From the NCBI RefSeq assembly GCF_024584805.1, contig NZ_CP075715.1, positions 2,530,001-2,594,000 on the forward strand: a stretch of 64,000 nucleotides of DNA. Reading direction: 5' to 3'. This DNA comes from Streptomyces sp. FIT100. Lineage in GTDB: Bacteria > Actinomycetota > Actinomycetes > Streptomycetales > Streptomycetaceae. Of this stretch, positions 34,726 to 44,128 are shown one piece after another. A model generated the notes under the pieces. The model saw only the letters and a program-made list of their open reading frames with translations, made no database searches and was not told the origin of the DNA. A program made the position numbers and the translations under genes. How positions within the stretch are numbered: position 1 is the stretch's first letter; every line of letters starts with the position of its first letter.

Positions 34726-36321
34726 TCAGCCCGCCAGGGCCTGCCGGAGGGCGGGTTCGGAGGCGTTTTCCCAGACGCCCGGCAGCTCACGCTCGCGGTC
34801 GGCGGCCGACGCTTCCTCGTGGCCGAACAGAAGTCCCCAGGTGAACGCGGTCTCGCCGGCCGCGTGGGCCTGGATCCCGAGGTCGCGGATGGTGTCGCGG
34901 GCGACGACGCTGTCCTGGTGGTCGCCGAGGACCGTCTGGACGGCCTTCATGGCCTTGGCGAACCGCTTGGCCGGTTTACCGAGGGCGGGGGTGGCCGCCT
35001 CCGCCGCGTACCGGGCGCGCTTGGCGGCCTTGCGGGCGTCGTGCATGGCGAGGTCGCGGTCATGGCCGGCCGGGAGGCCGAGGGCGTGGTCGACGCGGAC
35101 CGAGAGGCGGCCGTAGTCCTTGATCACGGCCCTGGGCAGGGTGTCGGCGGGTCCCGCCGTGGCGTCCTTGAGCAGCGGTGGAGCGTCGAGGAGCGCGTCG
35201 AGGGAGTCGAGCAGGGCGAGGTAGCGGTCGGTGTCGAGCACGGCGACGGAGCGGCGCCGCGCGTCGGAGCCGTGCGCGGCGCCCCAGATCCGCAGCCTGC
35301 CGCGGACGGGCCCGAGGACGAGCGTCCTCGGCATGGCGTCGATGCGGCCGCGCAGCCGCTCGGCGAGGACCTCCTGGTCCCGGGCGGCCCCGAGCTCGCC
35401 TGCGAGCCATTTGAGCTCGTCGCCGAGCGGGTCGGTGACGCCGCGGTCGACGATCTTGCGGAAGGTCTTGAAGGCGCTGCGCATCCGGCGGGTGGCGACG
35501 CGCATCTGGTGGACGGCGTCGGGCAGGTCGCGGCGTACGGCGGGGTCGAGCGCGACGATGGCGTCCCGCTGCTCCCTCAGATACGCGAGCACGTACTCGC
35601 CGGCGTCCTCGGGGCCGAGCCGCGCGCCACGGTCCCGGACGGCCTTCGCCGCCTTCGCCGCCTTGGGGGCCTTCTCCGCCTTGGCCTCGGGGGCCTCGCC
35701 CTCCGCGGGCTGCGGCACGCCGGGTCCGGTCTCCTCCAGCGCCCGCGCGAGCTTCGACGTCGCGGCGGAAGGGCTGACGCCCGCCTTGCGGAGCCGCTTG
35801 TCCACGGCGTCCAGGATCGCCGGGTCGGCGTCGTCGGCCAGCTCGACCTCGATCTCGGTCCAGGAGGCGGTGCCGCCGCCGTCGGTGAGGCGCTCGGCGC
35901 GTACGGAGTCGACGGACAGCTCGGCCAGGAGCTCGCCCTGCTCGTCGAGGAGGTGGTGGACGTCGCGCGAGGAGCGCAGGCGGACGACGGGGACGAGCTC
36001 GGCACCGCGCGTGCGGGAGCGTACGAGTCCGGCGAGCGCGCGCGGCAGGGCGCGGGAGAGCGGGGCGCGGATCTCGTCGCGGATGCCGGCGGAGACCGGG
36101 AACTTCAGATGCCAGCCCTCGTCGCCGCCGCCGGTGCGCCGCCGCAGGGTGATCCCGTCGGCGGCGAGGCGCAGCTCCGCGGTGTCGTGGTACACGGCGT
36201 CCAGCTCGGCCACGCCCTTGCCGACGATGTCGCCGATCCCGGGCACGCCGGTCAGGTCGGGCAGCTCGGTGTCGGTGGTGGCTTCGTACTTCCGCTCGAT
36301 CTCCCGTTTTGTCTCCGCCAT
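34726..36321 (-). CDS. CYTH and CHAD domain-containing protein
   Basis: A 531-residue protein. The CYTH domain (about 1-200) opens MAETKREIERKYEATTDTEL with the ExExK signature and binds triphosphates or polyphosphate through basic residues. An Ala/Lys-rich linker (about 205-230) follows. The CHAD domain (about 240-500) has the conserved basic helix VHQMRVATRRMRSAFKTFRK and later repeats DARKAAKRARYAAEAATPAL. CHAD domains bind inorganic polyphosphate, so a role in polyphosphate handling is likely. It is upstream of the radical SAM gene, 88 bp away, on the same strand. Confidence 0.92.
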   Translation of the reverse strand: MAETKREIERKYEATTDTELPDLTGVPGIGDIVGKGVAELDAVYHDTAELRLAADGITLRRRTGGGDEGWHLKFPVSAGIRDEIRAPLSRALPRALAGLVRSRTRGAELVPVVRLRSSRDVHHLLDEQGELLAELSVDSVRAERLTDGGGTASWTEIEVELADDADPAILDAVDKRLRKAGVSPSAATSKLARALEETGPGVPQPAEGEAPEAKAEKAPKAAKAAKAVRDRGARLGPEDAGEYVLAYLREQRDAIVALDPAVRRDLPDAVHQMRVATRRMRSAFKTFRKIVDRGVTDPLGDELKWLAGELGAARDQEVLAERLRGRIDAMPRTLVLGPVRGRLRIWGAAHGSDARRRSVAVLDTDRYLALLDSLDALLDAPPLLKDATAGPADTLPRAVIKDYGRLSVRVDHALGLPAGHDRDLAMHDARKAAKRARYAAEAATPALGKPAKRFAKAMKAVQTVLGDHQDSVVARDTIRDLGIQAHAAGETAFTWGLLFGHEEASAADRERELPGVWENASEPALRQALAG

Positions 36322-36575
36322 CGGACCCTTCTTTCGAGTGAGCCGTCGGCTTCAGCCGCAGCAGTAGCGCTGGGGTGTTCTGGATTGTGCGCCTGCCTCG
36401 GGCAGCGGTCAGGGCTTGGCCGTCATACGGGTTGATTGAGCCGCATGAGAAGCCACCCCCTGGGGTGGAGGAGTCACGAACCGAATCTAGACGCGATTCC
36501 GTTCCCTGGGCAGCCCCCAACCGGGGCCAGGCCTGCATCTGGCTCCGGGCGGGGACTGCTCGCAGCAAAAGCGCG

Positions 36576-37775
36576 CTACGCGCCTATCGGCCGCTGGACC
36601 CTGATGGACTGGAGCAGGCCGACCGCCACCCACACCGCGAACATCGACGAGCCGCCGTAGGACACGAAGGGCAGCGGGAGCCCGGCGACGGGCATGATGC
36701 CGAGCGTCATGCCGATGTTCTCGAAGGACTGGAAGGCGAACCAGGCGATGATCCCGGCGGCGACGATCGTGCCGTACAGCTCGGTGGTCTCGCGGGCGAT
36801 CCGGCAGGCGCGCCAGAGCACCAGGCCGAGCAGGAAGAGGATGAAGCCCGCGCCGAGGAAGCCGAGCTCCTCCCCGGCCACGGTGAAGACGAAGTCCGTC
36901 TGCTGCTCGGGCACGAACTGGCCGGTCGTCTGGGAGCCCTTGAAGAGGCCGGTGCCGAGCAGTCCGCCGGAGCCGATGGCGATGCGTGCCTGGTTGGTGT
37001 TGTAGCCGACGCCCGCCGGGTCGAGTTCGGGGTTGGCGAAGGCCGCGAAGCGGTTGATCTGGTACTCGTCGAGGAGTCCGAGGAAGGTGACCAGGATGCC
37101 GCCCGCCACGCCGGTGCCGATGAGCCCGAGCACCCAGCGGTTGGAGGCGCCTGAGGCGAGCAGCACACCGAGCACGATGACGACCATCACCATGACCGAG
37201 CCGAGGTCGGGCATGAGCATGACGACGACCATGGGGACGACCGCGAGGCCGAGCGACTTGGCGACCGTGCGGTGGTCGGGGTGGACCTGGTCGCCGGCGT
37301 CGACCTGGGCGGCCAGCAGCATCGCCATGCCCAGGATGATCGTGATCTTCACGAACTCGGAGGGCTGCAGCGAGAAGCCCGCGCCGATGACGATCCACGC
37401 GTGGGCGCCGTTGATGGTCGCGCCGAGCGGGGTGAGCACCAGCATGACGAGCAGCACCGAGATGCCGTAGAGGACCGGTACGGCTCCGCGCAGGGTGCGG
37501 TGACCGAGCCAGACGGTGCCGGCCATCAGGGCGATGCCGATCCCGGTGTTCAGCAGGTGCCGGAAGAGGAAGTAGTACGGATCGCCCTGGTTGAGCTCGG
37601 TGCGGTTGCGCGTCGCCGACCAGACGAGGAGCGCGCCGATGAGCGAGAGCGCGATCGCGGAGAGCAGCATCGGCCAGTCGAGCCGGCGCAGCATCGAGTC
37701 ACGGGCGGTGAGCCTGGACCAGGGTCCGCGGTCGGGGGTGTAGCGGGCGACGGAGAAGCTGTTGGTTCCGGCCAT
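36576..37775 (-). CDS. rodA: RodA/FtsW-family peptidoglycan glycosyltransferase
   Basis: A 399-residue SEDS protein with about ten membrane spans. Landmarks are GHRTLRGAVPVLYGISVLLV, GAGFSLQPSEFVKITIIL, LMPDLGSVMVMVVIVLGVLL, FVFTVAGEELGFLGAGFILF and VAGLPLPFVSYGGSSMFAVW. SEDS proteins polymerise glycan strands from lipid II with a class B PBP, here the gene ending 3 bp upstream. In Streptomyces this locus acts in spore wall synthesis together with MreB, and the gene is known there as sfr. It is the last gene of the mre operon. Confidence 0.95.
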   Translation of the reverse strand: MAGTNSFSVARYTPDRGPWSRLTARDSMLRRLDWPMLLSAIALSLIGALLVWSATRNRTELNQGDPYYFLFRHLLNTGIGIALMAGTVWLGHRTLRGAVPVLYGISVLLVMLVLTPLGATINGAHAWIVIGAGFSLQPSEFVKITIILGMAMLLAAQVDAGDQVHPDHRTVAKSLGLAVVPMVVVMLMPDLGSVMVMVVIVLGVLLASGASNRWVLGLIGTGVAGGILVTFLGLLDEYQINRFAAFANPELDPAGVGYNTNQARIAIGSGGLLGTGLFKGSQTTGQFVPEQQTDFVFTVAGEELGFLGAGFILFLLGLVLWRACRIARETTELYGTIVAAGIIAWFAFQSFENIGMTLGIMPVAGLPLPFVSYGGSSMFAVWVAVGLLQSIRVQRPIGA

Positions 37776-37778
37776 GGG

Positions 37779-39953
37779 TCAGTCCCTCCGGCCGGTCGCG
37801 GGGGGCGGGCCCATGAGCGCTTGCGTGCCGCCCTCGTCCGGTGTGGGCGGGGCGTACGGATCGATCCTCGGGGCGTCGATGGAGCCGTCGGGCTGGATCT
37901 TCGGCAGCGCCTTCTGCGGCTTGGGCAGCAGGGCCTTGCCCAGGTCCTGGTTGCCTTCCATGTCGAGGCCGTAGAGCGCGTTGTAGATGTTGCGGACGGC
38001 GGGTCCCGAGGCGCCGGAGCCGGTACCACCCTGGGAGATCGTCATGACGATCGAGTACTCGTCGGTGTAGGTGGCGAACCAGGAGGTCGTCTGCTTGCCG
38101 TGGACCTCCGCCGTACCGGTCTTGGCACGCATCGGGATCTTGTCCTGGGGCCAGCCGCCGAACCGCCAGGCGGCCGTACCACGGGTGGCGACTCCGGCGA
38201 GGGCCTCGTCCATCAGCTTCTGCGTCTTGACGTCCATCGGCAGCTTGCCGTGGGACTTGGGAGTGATCTCGCGGACGCTCTTGCCGTCCGGGCTGACGAC
38301 CGCCTTGCCGACGGTCGGGTTCCAGAGCGTGCCGCCGTTGGAGATGGCGGCGTAGATGGTGGCCATCTGGATGGGGGTGACGAGCGTGTCGCCCTGGCCG
38401 ATCGAGTAGTTGACCGAGTCACCGGCGCGCATCAGATTGCCTTCGAGGCAGTTCTCGTAGGACAGCTGCTGGATGTAGCTGCCGCCCTTCTTGCCGATCT
38501 TGCACCAGTAGTCCTTGTTGGCGTCCCAGAACTGCTGCTTCCAGCGGCGGTCGGGGACGCGGCCCGTGACCTCGTTGGGCAGGTCGATGCCGGTCTCGGC
38601 GCCGAGCCCGAACTGGTGCGCGGTCTTGTAGAACCAGTCGGCCGGGCTCTTCTTCGGCTTGAGGCCGCCGTCCTTCCTCCACTGCTGGTGCGCGAGGGCG
38701 TAGTAGACGGTGTCGCAGGAGACCTCCAGGGCCTGGCCGAGGGTGATGCTGCCGTGGCCCTGCGACTCGAAGTTCTTGAAGACCTGGTTGCCGATGGAGT
38801 ACGAGCTCGGGCAGGGGTAGCGGCCCTTGAAGTCGTATCCGGCGTTGACCGCGGCGGTCGTCGGGACGACCTTGAAGATCGAGCCGGGGGCGGCCTGGCC
38901 CTGGATGGCCCGGTTGAGCAGCGGGAAGTTGGACCTCTTGCCGGTGAGCTTCGCGTAGTCCTTGGCGGAGATGCCGCCGACCCAGGCGTTGGGGTCGTAC
39001 GTCGGCAGCGAGGCCATCGCCACCACCCGGCCGGTCTTCGCCTCCATCACCACGACGGCGCCCGAGTCGGCCTTGTAGTTGGTGTTGGTGTTGTCGTCGA
39101 AGACCTTGCGGGCTTCCTTCATCGCGTTGTTGAGCTCCCACTCGGCGACCGCCTGGACGCGGGCGTCGATGGAGGTGACGACATTGGCGCCGGGCTCGGC
39201 CTTGTCGGCCTTGGCCTGGCCGATGACCCGGCCGAGGTTGTCGACCTCGTAGCGGGTGACACCGGCCTTGCCGCGCAGCTCCTTGTCGTACGTACGCTCC
39301 AGTCCGGAGCGGCCGACCTGGTCGGAGCGGAGGAACGGCGAGTCGGTGTTCTTGGCCTTCTCCAGCTCCTCGTCGGTGACGGGCGAGAGATAGCCGAGCA
39401 CCTGCGAGGTGTTGGCCTTGCCGGGCGCGGGATAGCGGCGTACGGCGGTGGGTTCGGCGGTGATGCCGGGGAAGTCCTCGGCGCGCTCGCGGATCTGGAG
39501 GGCCTGCTGGGTGGTGGCCTCGTCGGTGACGGGGATCGGCTGGTAGGGGGAGCCGTTCCAGCAGGGCTGCGGGGTCTCGGAGTCGCAGAGCCGGACCTTG
39601 TCCATGACCTCCTTCGGCTTCATGCCGAGGACCGCGGCGAGCCGGGTGAGGACGCCCTTGCCGTCGTCCTTCATCTTCAGCAGCTCGGTGCGGGACGCGG
39701 AGACGACGAGGCGGGTCTCGTTGTCGGCGAGCGGGACGCCGCGGGCGTCGAGGATGGAGCCGCGGACGGCGGGCTGGACGACCTGCTGGACGCCGTTGCC
39801 GGACGCCTCCTTGGCGTACTCGTCGCCGTTGCGGATCTGGAGGTACCAGAGCCGGCCGCCGAGCGTGGCGAAGAGGGAGAAGACCAGGACCTGGATGATG
39901 ACGAGGCGGATCTGGACGCGGGGCGTCCGTCCGGTCTCGGGAATGTTGCTCAC
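37779..39953 (-). CDS. mrdA: Penicillin-binding protein 2 (class B transpeptidase)
   Basis: A 724-residue class B PBP. A short cytoplasmic N-terminus, one membrane anchor (IRLVIIQVLVFSLFATLGG) and the PBP dimer domain precede the transpeptidase. The active site shows QAAPGSIFKVVPTTAAV (SxxK), EVSCDTVYYAL (SxN-type motif reading SCD) and RAKTGTAEV (KTG). It cross-links peptidoglycan outside the membrane, working with RodA. The GTG at 39953, with a GAGGGGG sequence upstream, is preferred over earlier in-frame starts because it directly precedes SNIPETGRTPRVQ. It lies 19 bp after mreD and 3 bp before rodA. Confidence 0.95.
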   Translation of the reverse strand: MSNIPETGRTPRVQIRLVIIQVLVFSLFATLGGRLWYLQIRNGDEYAKEASGNGVQQVVQPAVRGSILDARGVPLADNETRLVVSASRTELLKMKDDGKGVLTRLAAVLGMKPKEVMDKVRLCDSETPQPCWNGSPYQPIPVTDEATTQQALQIRERAEDFPGITAEPTAVRRYPAPGKANTSQVLGYLSPVTDEELEKAKNTDSPFLRSDQVGRSGLERTYDKELRGKAGVTRYEVDNLGRVIGQAKADKAEPGANVVTSIDARVQAVAEWELNNAMKEARKVFDDNTNTNYKADSGAVVVMEAKTGRVVAMASLPTYDPNAWVGGISAKDYAKLTGKRSNFPLLNRAIQGQAAPGSIFKVVPTTAAVNAGYDFKGRYPCPSSYSIGNQVFKNFESQGHGSITLGQALEVSCDTVYYALAHQQWRKDGGLKPKKSPADWFYKTAHQFGLGAETGIDLPNEVTGRVPDRRWKQQFWDANKDYWCKIGKKGGSYIQQLSYENCLEGNLMRAGDSVNYSIGQGDTLVTPIQMATIYAAISNGGTLWNPTVGKAVVSPDGKSVREITPKSHGKLPMDVKTQKLMDEALAGVATRGTAAWRFGGWPQDKIPMRAKTGTAEVHGKQTTSWFATYTDEYSIVMTISQGGTGSGASGPAVRNIYNALYGLDMEGNQDLGKALLPKPQKALPKIQPDGSIDAPRIDPYAPPTPDEGGTQALMGPPPATGRRD

Positions 39954-39972
39954 GCTGCGGATGCCCCCTCGT

Positions 39973-40656
39973 TCACAGTCGCTTGATGCCCTTGATGCGG
40001 CCGGCACGGCCCGCTCTGGTCCTGGCCGCCTTCACCCGCAGTCCGCCGCCCAGGCCGGTGCCGCGCTGGCTGCCGATGCGCAGCCCGGTGCCGAACGAGG
40101 TCCAGCCGCCCGCCACGTCGGCGCTGCCGGAGGGCTGGTTGTCGGCGAGCGGGTCGTTCTCGGCGCGTCTGGCGAGCGCCATGATCAGGGGCACCGTGAA
40201 GGGCGCCAGCAGCAGGTCGTAGACGGTGGCCGTGAACAGCAGCGAGCCGAGGCCCACATGGCGGGCGGCGGTGTCGCCCACGAGGGCGCCGACGCCCGCG
40301 TACAGCAGAGTGGAGCCGATCGCCGCGGCGACGACCACGAGCATCGGGCCGGTGGCCGAGGTGAGCCGGCCGTTCTCCGGCCTGACCAGGCCCGCGAGGT
40401 AGCCGATGACGCACAGCACGAGCGCGTAGCGGCCGGCGGCGTGGTCGGCGGGCGGGGCGAGGTCGGCGAGCAGGCCGGCGCCGAAGCCGATGAGGGCGCC
40501 GCTGGTGTGCCCGTACACAAGTGCGAGGGCGAGCACGGTGAGCAGCAGCAGGTCGGGCACCGCTCCGGGGAGGTGGAGCCGGGCGAGTACGGAGACCTGG
40601 ATGACGAGGGCGACCACGACGAGCGTGGTGGAGAGCAGCATCCGGTTGAAGCGCAT
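39973..40656 (-). CDS. mreD: Rod shape-determining protein MreD
   Basis: A 227-residue integral membrane protein starting MRFNRMLLSTTLVVVALVIQ, with five to six hydrophobic spans (LLLLTVLALALVYGHTSGAL, YALVLCVIGYLAGLV and others). The C-terminal 55 residues are polar and basic and longer than in many MreD proteins. It belongs to the elongation/spore wall complex and lies between mreC and pbp2 with gaps under 20 bp, so they are co-transcribed. Confidence 0.93.
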   Translation of the reverse strand: MRFNRMLLSTTLVVVALVIQVSVLARLHLPGAVPDLLLLTVLALALVYGHTSGALIGFGAGLLADLAPPADHAAGRYALVLCVIGYLAGLVRPENGRLTSATGPMLVVVAAAIGSTLLYAGVGALVGDTAARHVGLGSLLFTATVYDLLLAPFTVPLIMALARRAENDPLADNQPSGSADVAGGWTSFGTGLRIGSQRGTGLGGGLRVKAARTRAGRAGRIKGIKRL

Positions 40657-40674
40657 GGTGTTCAGCTCCTCCTG

Positions 40675-41784
40675 CTACTCGTCGTCCGTGCCGGTGCCGG
40701 TGCCGGTGCCGGTACTGGCGCTGGCCCTAGGGGTGGCGCTGGGGCTGGCGCTGGCATCCGGGACGGGGCGGGTACTGGCGTGCGTGTCCGCCGCGTTGCC
40801 CGTGGTGCCGTCGCCGTCACCGGTCCCCTTCTCGGTGCAGTCGGCCTGCTCGTCGGCCTCCGGCAGCCGGCCGTCGGGGCACGGGGTGATCGTCACCGTG
40901 ACCGTCGGCGTCGGAGTCGGCCTTGGCTTCGGCGGGAGCACGGTGTCGCGCGGGTCGGTGCGGGGCGCCTGGACGACGACTCCGACGATGTCGAGCTTGG
41001 AGAAGGAGGCGTAGGGCCGGACGTAGATGGTCCGGGTCAGACCGCCGCCGGAGGGGTCCACGCGGACGACGTCGCCCACGGGGACGCCGGGCACGAACGG
41101 CTTGTCGGCCTGCGAGCCGAAGGTGACCAACCGGTCGCCCTTCTTCACCTTCGCCTTGCCGTTGAGGAGCTGGACGGCCAGCGGCCGGTCTCCCTGACCG
41201 GTCGCGAAGCCGAGCTCGTCCGTGCTCTCCATGCGCGTACCGACCGTGAAGTCCGGGTCGTTGGCGAGGAGCACGGTCGCGGTGTCGGGGCCGACGGTGG
41301 TGACCCGGCCGACCAGGCCGTCGCCGTTGAGTACGGTCATGTCGCGCAGGATGCCGTCATGGGAGCCGACGTCGATGGTGACGGTCCATGAGAAGCCCTG
41401 GGCGGCTCCTATGGCGATGACCTCCGCGGCCTTGATGCCGTACTGCCCGTTGGCCGCCTTCTTCAGCATGGAGTCCAGCTGGTTGAGGCGGCTGCGGTTG
41501 CGGGAGTCGCTGCCGAGCCTGGCCTTGAGGGCCGCGTTCTCCCGTTCGAGCACGGCGATGCGGTTGTGCCGCTCCCCCGAGTCCCGGACGGCTCCGATGG
41601 CGTTGCCGACCGGATCGACGGCGGCCGCGACGCCGTGCTCGACCGGTCCGAAGACCGCGGCGGCGGCCTGCCGGGCGCCGTCGACCGGCGACTCCTGGCC
41701 CCCGCGGATATCCACCGTGATCAGTGCGAACGCGATGGCGATCAGCAGGACCAGGAGCAGCCGGCTCTCTTTCGTGTCCCTCAC
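40675..41784 (-). CDS. mreC: Rod shape-determining protein MreC with long C-terminal tail
   Basis: A 369-residue MreC. The start GTG 41784 gives VRDTKESRLLLVLLIAIAFA, one membrane anchor. A coiled coil (RHNRIAVLERENAALKARLG) and beta domains follow (VNGD-like ILRDMTVLNGDGLVGRVTTV, DRLVTFGSQADKPFVPGVPV). The last 90 residues form an unusual tail: PTPTPTVTVTITP, a Cys pair, then Ser/Thr/Ala-rich sequence ending in repeated GT and acidic residues. The tail DNA contains a GTGCCG hexamer repeat. MreC organises PBPs outside the membrane. It lies 18 bp before mreD. Confidence 0.93.
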   Translation of the reverse strand: MRDTKESRLLLVLLIAIAFALITVDIRGGQESPVDGARQAAAAVFGPVEHGVAAAVDPVGNAIGAVRDSGERHNRIAVLERENAALKARLGSDSRNRSRLNQLDSMLKKAANGQYGIKAAEVIAIGAAQGFSWTVTIDVGSHDGILRDMTVLNGDGLVGRVTTVGPDTATVLLANDPDFTVGTRMESTDELGFATGQGDRPLAVQLLNGKAKVKKGDRLVTFGSQADKPFVPGVPVGDVVRVDPSGGGLTRTIYVRPYASFSKLDIVGVVVQAPRTDPRDTVLPPKPRPTPTPTVTVTITPCPDGRLPEADEQADCTEKGTGDGDGTTGNAADTHASTRPVPDASASPSATPRASASTGTGTGTGTDDE

Positions 41785-41939
41785 GTGCGGCGGCCGTGCC
41801 TTCCTCGTCGGAATGTGTGTGGTGCCGTAGTGCCGTGGTGCTGGTGTAGCTGTTGCTGCGTTACTGCTGTGCTGTTGTCCGCTGTTCGGGTGACGGGCGG
41901 CCGCGCGAGCTGCGGACTCGCGCGGCGCCGGCCGCCCCG

Positions 41940-42959
41940 TTACCGGCGCGGCTGGGCGTCCAGCACCTGCTGGAGCGCCTCGAACTCCTCGACGCACTTG
42001 CCGGCGCCGAGCGCGACGGAGTCCAGCGGGTCCTCGGCGATGTGGATCGGCATGCCGGTCTCGTGGCGCAGTCGCTCGTCCAGGCCGCGCAGCAGGGCGC
42101 CGCCGCCGGTGAGGACGATGCCCCGGTCCATCACGTCGCCGGAGAGCTCCGGCGGGCACTTGTCGAGGGTGGTCTTCACGGCGTCGACGATCGCGTTGAC
42201 CGGCTCCTCGATGGCCTTGCGGACCTCGGCCGCGGAGATGACCACGGTCTTCGGCAGGCCGGAGACCAGGTCGCGGCCGCGGATCTCGGTGTGCTCGTCC
42301 TTGTCGAGGTCGAACGCCGAACCAATGGTGATCTTGATGTTCTCGGCGGTCCGCTCGCCCAGAAGAAGGCTGTACTCCTTCTTGATGTGCTGGATGATCG
42401 CGTTGTCCAGCTCGTCGCCGGCGACCCGGATCGACTGTGCCGTGACGATTCCTCCCAGCGAGATCACGGCGACCTCGGTGGTGCCGCCACCGATGTCCAC
42501 CACCATGTTGCCGGTGGCCTCGTGGACCGGCAGGGCCGCTCCGATGGCCGCCGCCATCGGCTCCTCGATGATGTGCACCTGGCGGGCGCCGGCCTGCGTG
42601 GACGCCTCGATGACGGCGCGGCGCTCCACGCCGGTGATACCGGAGGGCACACAGACGACGATCCGCGGACGGGCCGCCCAGCGGCGCTTGTGGATCTTGA
42701 GGATGAAGTAGCGGAGCATACGCTCCGTGATCTCGAAGTCGGCGATCACGCCGTCCTTGAGGGGGCGCACCGCCACGATGTTCCCCGGCGTGCGGCCGAT
42801 CATCTTCTTGGCTTCGGAGCCCACCGCGAGGATGCCGCCGGTGTTGGTGTTGATGGCGACGACGGACGGCTCGTTGAGGACGATCCCACGACCTCTTACG
42901 TACACCAGCGTGTTGGCGGTCCCGAGGTCGACAGCCATGTCACGGCCGATGAACGACAT
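41940..42959 (-). CDS. mreB: Actin-like cell shape protein MreB
   Basis: A 339-residue bacterial actin. Phosphate loops are [17 protein letters not shown] and [20 protein letters not shown]; the adenosine motif is [18 protein letters not shown]. It starts [13 protein letters not shown], with AAGGGGA at ideal spacing, preferred over an in-frame start seven codons upstream. MreB in Streptomyces is mainly needed for spore wall integrity rather than vegetative tip growth. It is the first gene of the mreB-mreC-mreD-pbp2-rodA operon, and a 295-bp gap upstream carries its promoter and the ndk terminator. Confidence 0.97.
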   Translation of the reverse strand: MSFIGRDMAVDLGTANTLVYVRGRGIVLNEPSVVAINTNTGGILAVGSEAKKMIGRTPGNIVAVRPLKDGVIADFEITERMLRYFILKIHKRRWAARPRIVVCVPSGITGVERRAVIEASTQAGARQVHIIEEPMAAAIGAALPVHEATGNMVVDIGGGTTEVAVISLGGIVTAQSIRVAGDELDNAIIQHIKKEYSLLLGERTAENIKITIGSAFDLDKDEHTEIRGRDLVSGLPKTVVISAAEVRKAIEEPVNAIVDAVKTTLDKCPPELSGDVMDRGIVLTGGGALLRGLDERLRHETGMPIHIAEDPLDSVALGAGKCVEEFEALQQVLDAQPRR

Positions 42960-43254
42960 AGAGTTCCCCTTGTTTCCCATGAGGATGCGTCGGGCCTTCC
43001 CAAATCGAGCTTTGATGGCTTTTCAGGTAGGCGAGGAGGGTGTGGTGCGACTCGTGTACGGGTGCTCCGGCGTGAAGGCTTCCATCGTAGTGCCGCCTGC
43101 CCGGACAGCGCGCGCTGGCCCGCCTCGGTATGGGTGACGACAAGTCGGAGCGATGCGTTCCCGGTCTCGTCGTCCGTATGCGTGCGTATACCGAAGGGCG
43201 ACCGAAATTCCTTCGGTCGCCCCAGGCTATGAGCGCTGTATGGCTGACTGGTAA
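42960..43254 (-). promoter_or_regulatory. mreB upstream region
   Basis: The 295-bp space between ndk and mreB contains the ndk terminator near its right side and must contain the mre operon promoter. On the minus strand a TACGAT sequence near 43085-43090 fits a -10 element, but no matching -35 was found. S. coelicolor mreB is known to have several promoters; I cannot place them here. Confidence 0.35.
43196..43222. terminator. ndk terminator
   Basis: An 11-bp perfect stem GGGCGACCGAA (43196-43206) with TTCGGTCGCCC (43212-43222) and a 5-nt loop, 33 bp beyond the ndk stop codon. Confidence 0.8.
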
Positions 43255-43668
43255 TCAGGAAAGACCCGGGAAGAAAATCTTCAGTTCCCGGATGGCGGAC
43301 TCCTCCGAGTCCGAGGCGTGGATGAGGTTCTCGCGGACGATCGTGCCGTAGTCGCCGCGGATCGAGCCGGGGGCCGCGGCGATCGGGTCGGTCGGGCCGG
43401 CGAGCGCACGGACGCCTTCGATGACCCGCTCGCCCTCGACGACCAGCGCGACGACCGGACCGGAGGACATGAACGCCACCAGCGGCTCGTAGAACGGCTT
43501 GCCCTTGTGCTCGCCGTAGTGCTGCTCCAGGGTCTCCTGGTCCAGCTCGCGCAGCTCCAGCGCGGTGATCTGCCAGCCCGCCTTGCGCTCGATGCGGCCG
43601 ATGATCTCGCCGATCAGGCCGCGGCGGACGGCATCGGGCTTCAGCAGGACGAGCGTGCGCTGGCTCAC
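43255..43668 (-). CDS. ndk: Nucleoside diphosphate kinase
   Basis: A 137-residue NDK that transfers the gamma-phosphate from ATP to nucleoside diphosphates through a phospho-histidine. It starts MSQRTLVLLKPDAVRRGLIG. The active-site region NLIHASDSEESA contains the catalytic histidine, and MSSGPVVALVVEGE is also conserved. The length is normal. It lies downstream of the DUF4233 gene and upstream of the mre operon, ended by the hairpin at 43196. Confidence 0.97.
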   Translation of the reverse strand: MSQRTLVLLKPDAVRRGLIGEIIGRIERKAGWQITALELRELDQETLEQHYGEHKGKPFYEPLVAFMSSGPVVALVVEGERVIEGVRALAGPTDPIAAAPGSIRGDYGTIVRENLIHASDSEESAIRELKIFFPGLS

Positions 43669-43758
43669 GGTGCGGGCTCCTTCGAGTGCGGGTCGCAGGA
43701 TGTGGAGGTCAGTAAGGGGTCTGCGCCTCAGAGGCTACAGGGCGCAGGGCGTGTCTCA

Positions 43759-44124
43759 TCACACAGCGTCAGGCCCTGGGGAGACATCGGCGCCCTGCTG
43801 TGCCGCGAAGGCCGCCTTCGCCTCGTCGACCTGCCGCCCGTAGTGGACCGAGGCCCACCACAGACCGGCGAAGACGACCCCCAGGACGAACATCATCGGC
43901 ACGACGAAACCGCTGGCGATCAGCCCGGCCTGGAGCACCCAGCCGAGCTGCACCCCGCCGGGACGCGTGATCATCCCGCACAGCAGCACCGACAGCAACA
44001 TCGCGACACCGCAGACCGTCCAGACCGCGGTCATGGACAGCCCGTCGGTCTTCATCGCCACCAGACCGGCGAAGCCGATCACGAAGAACTCGCCGATCAG
44101 GGTCGACGCACAGAGCGTACGCAT
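43759..44124 (-). CDS. DUF4233 membrane protein
   Basis: A 121-residue protein starting MRTLCASTLIGEFFVIGFAG with four hydrophobic segments, for example AVWTVCGVAMLLSVLLCGMI and GFVVPMMFVLGVVFAGLWWA. It matches the actinobacterial DUF4233 family, which is nearly always found directly after folC. Only 4 bp separate it from folC, so the two are co-transcribed. The function is unknown. Confidence 0.88.
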   Translation of the reverse strand: MRTLCASTLIGEFFVIGFAGLVAMKTDGLSMTAVWTVCGVAMLLSVLLCGMITRPGGVQLGWVLQAGLIASGFVVPMMFVLGVVFAGLWWASVHYGRQVDEAKAAFAAQQGADVSPGPDAV

Positions 44125-44128
44125 GGGT

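Noticed and set aside
36483..36499. GAATC-N7-GATTC inverted repeat upstream of the CYTH-CHAD gene as an operator
   Set aside because: Arms are only 5 bp and it is far from the start codon; likely chance.
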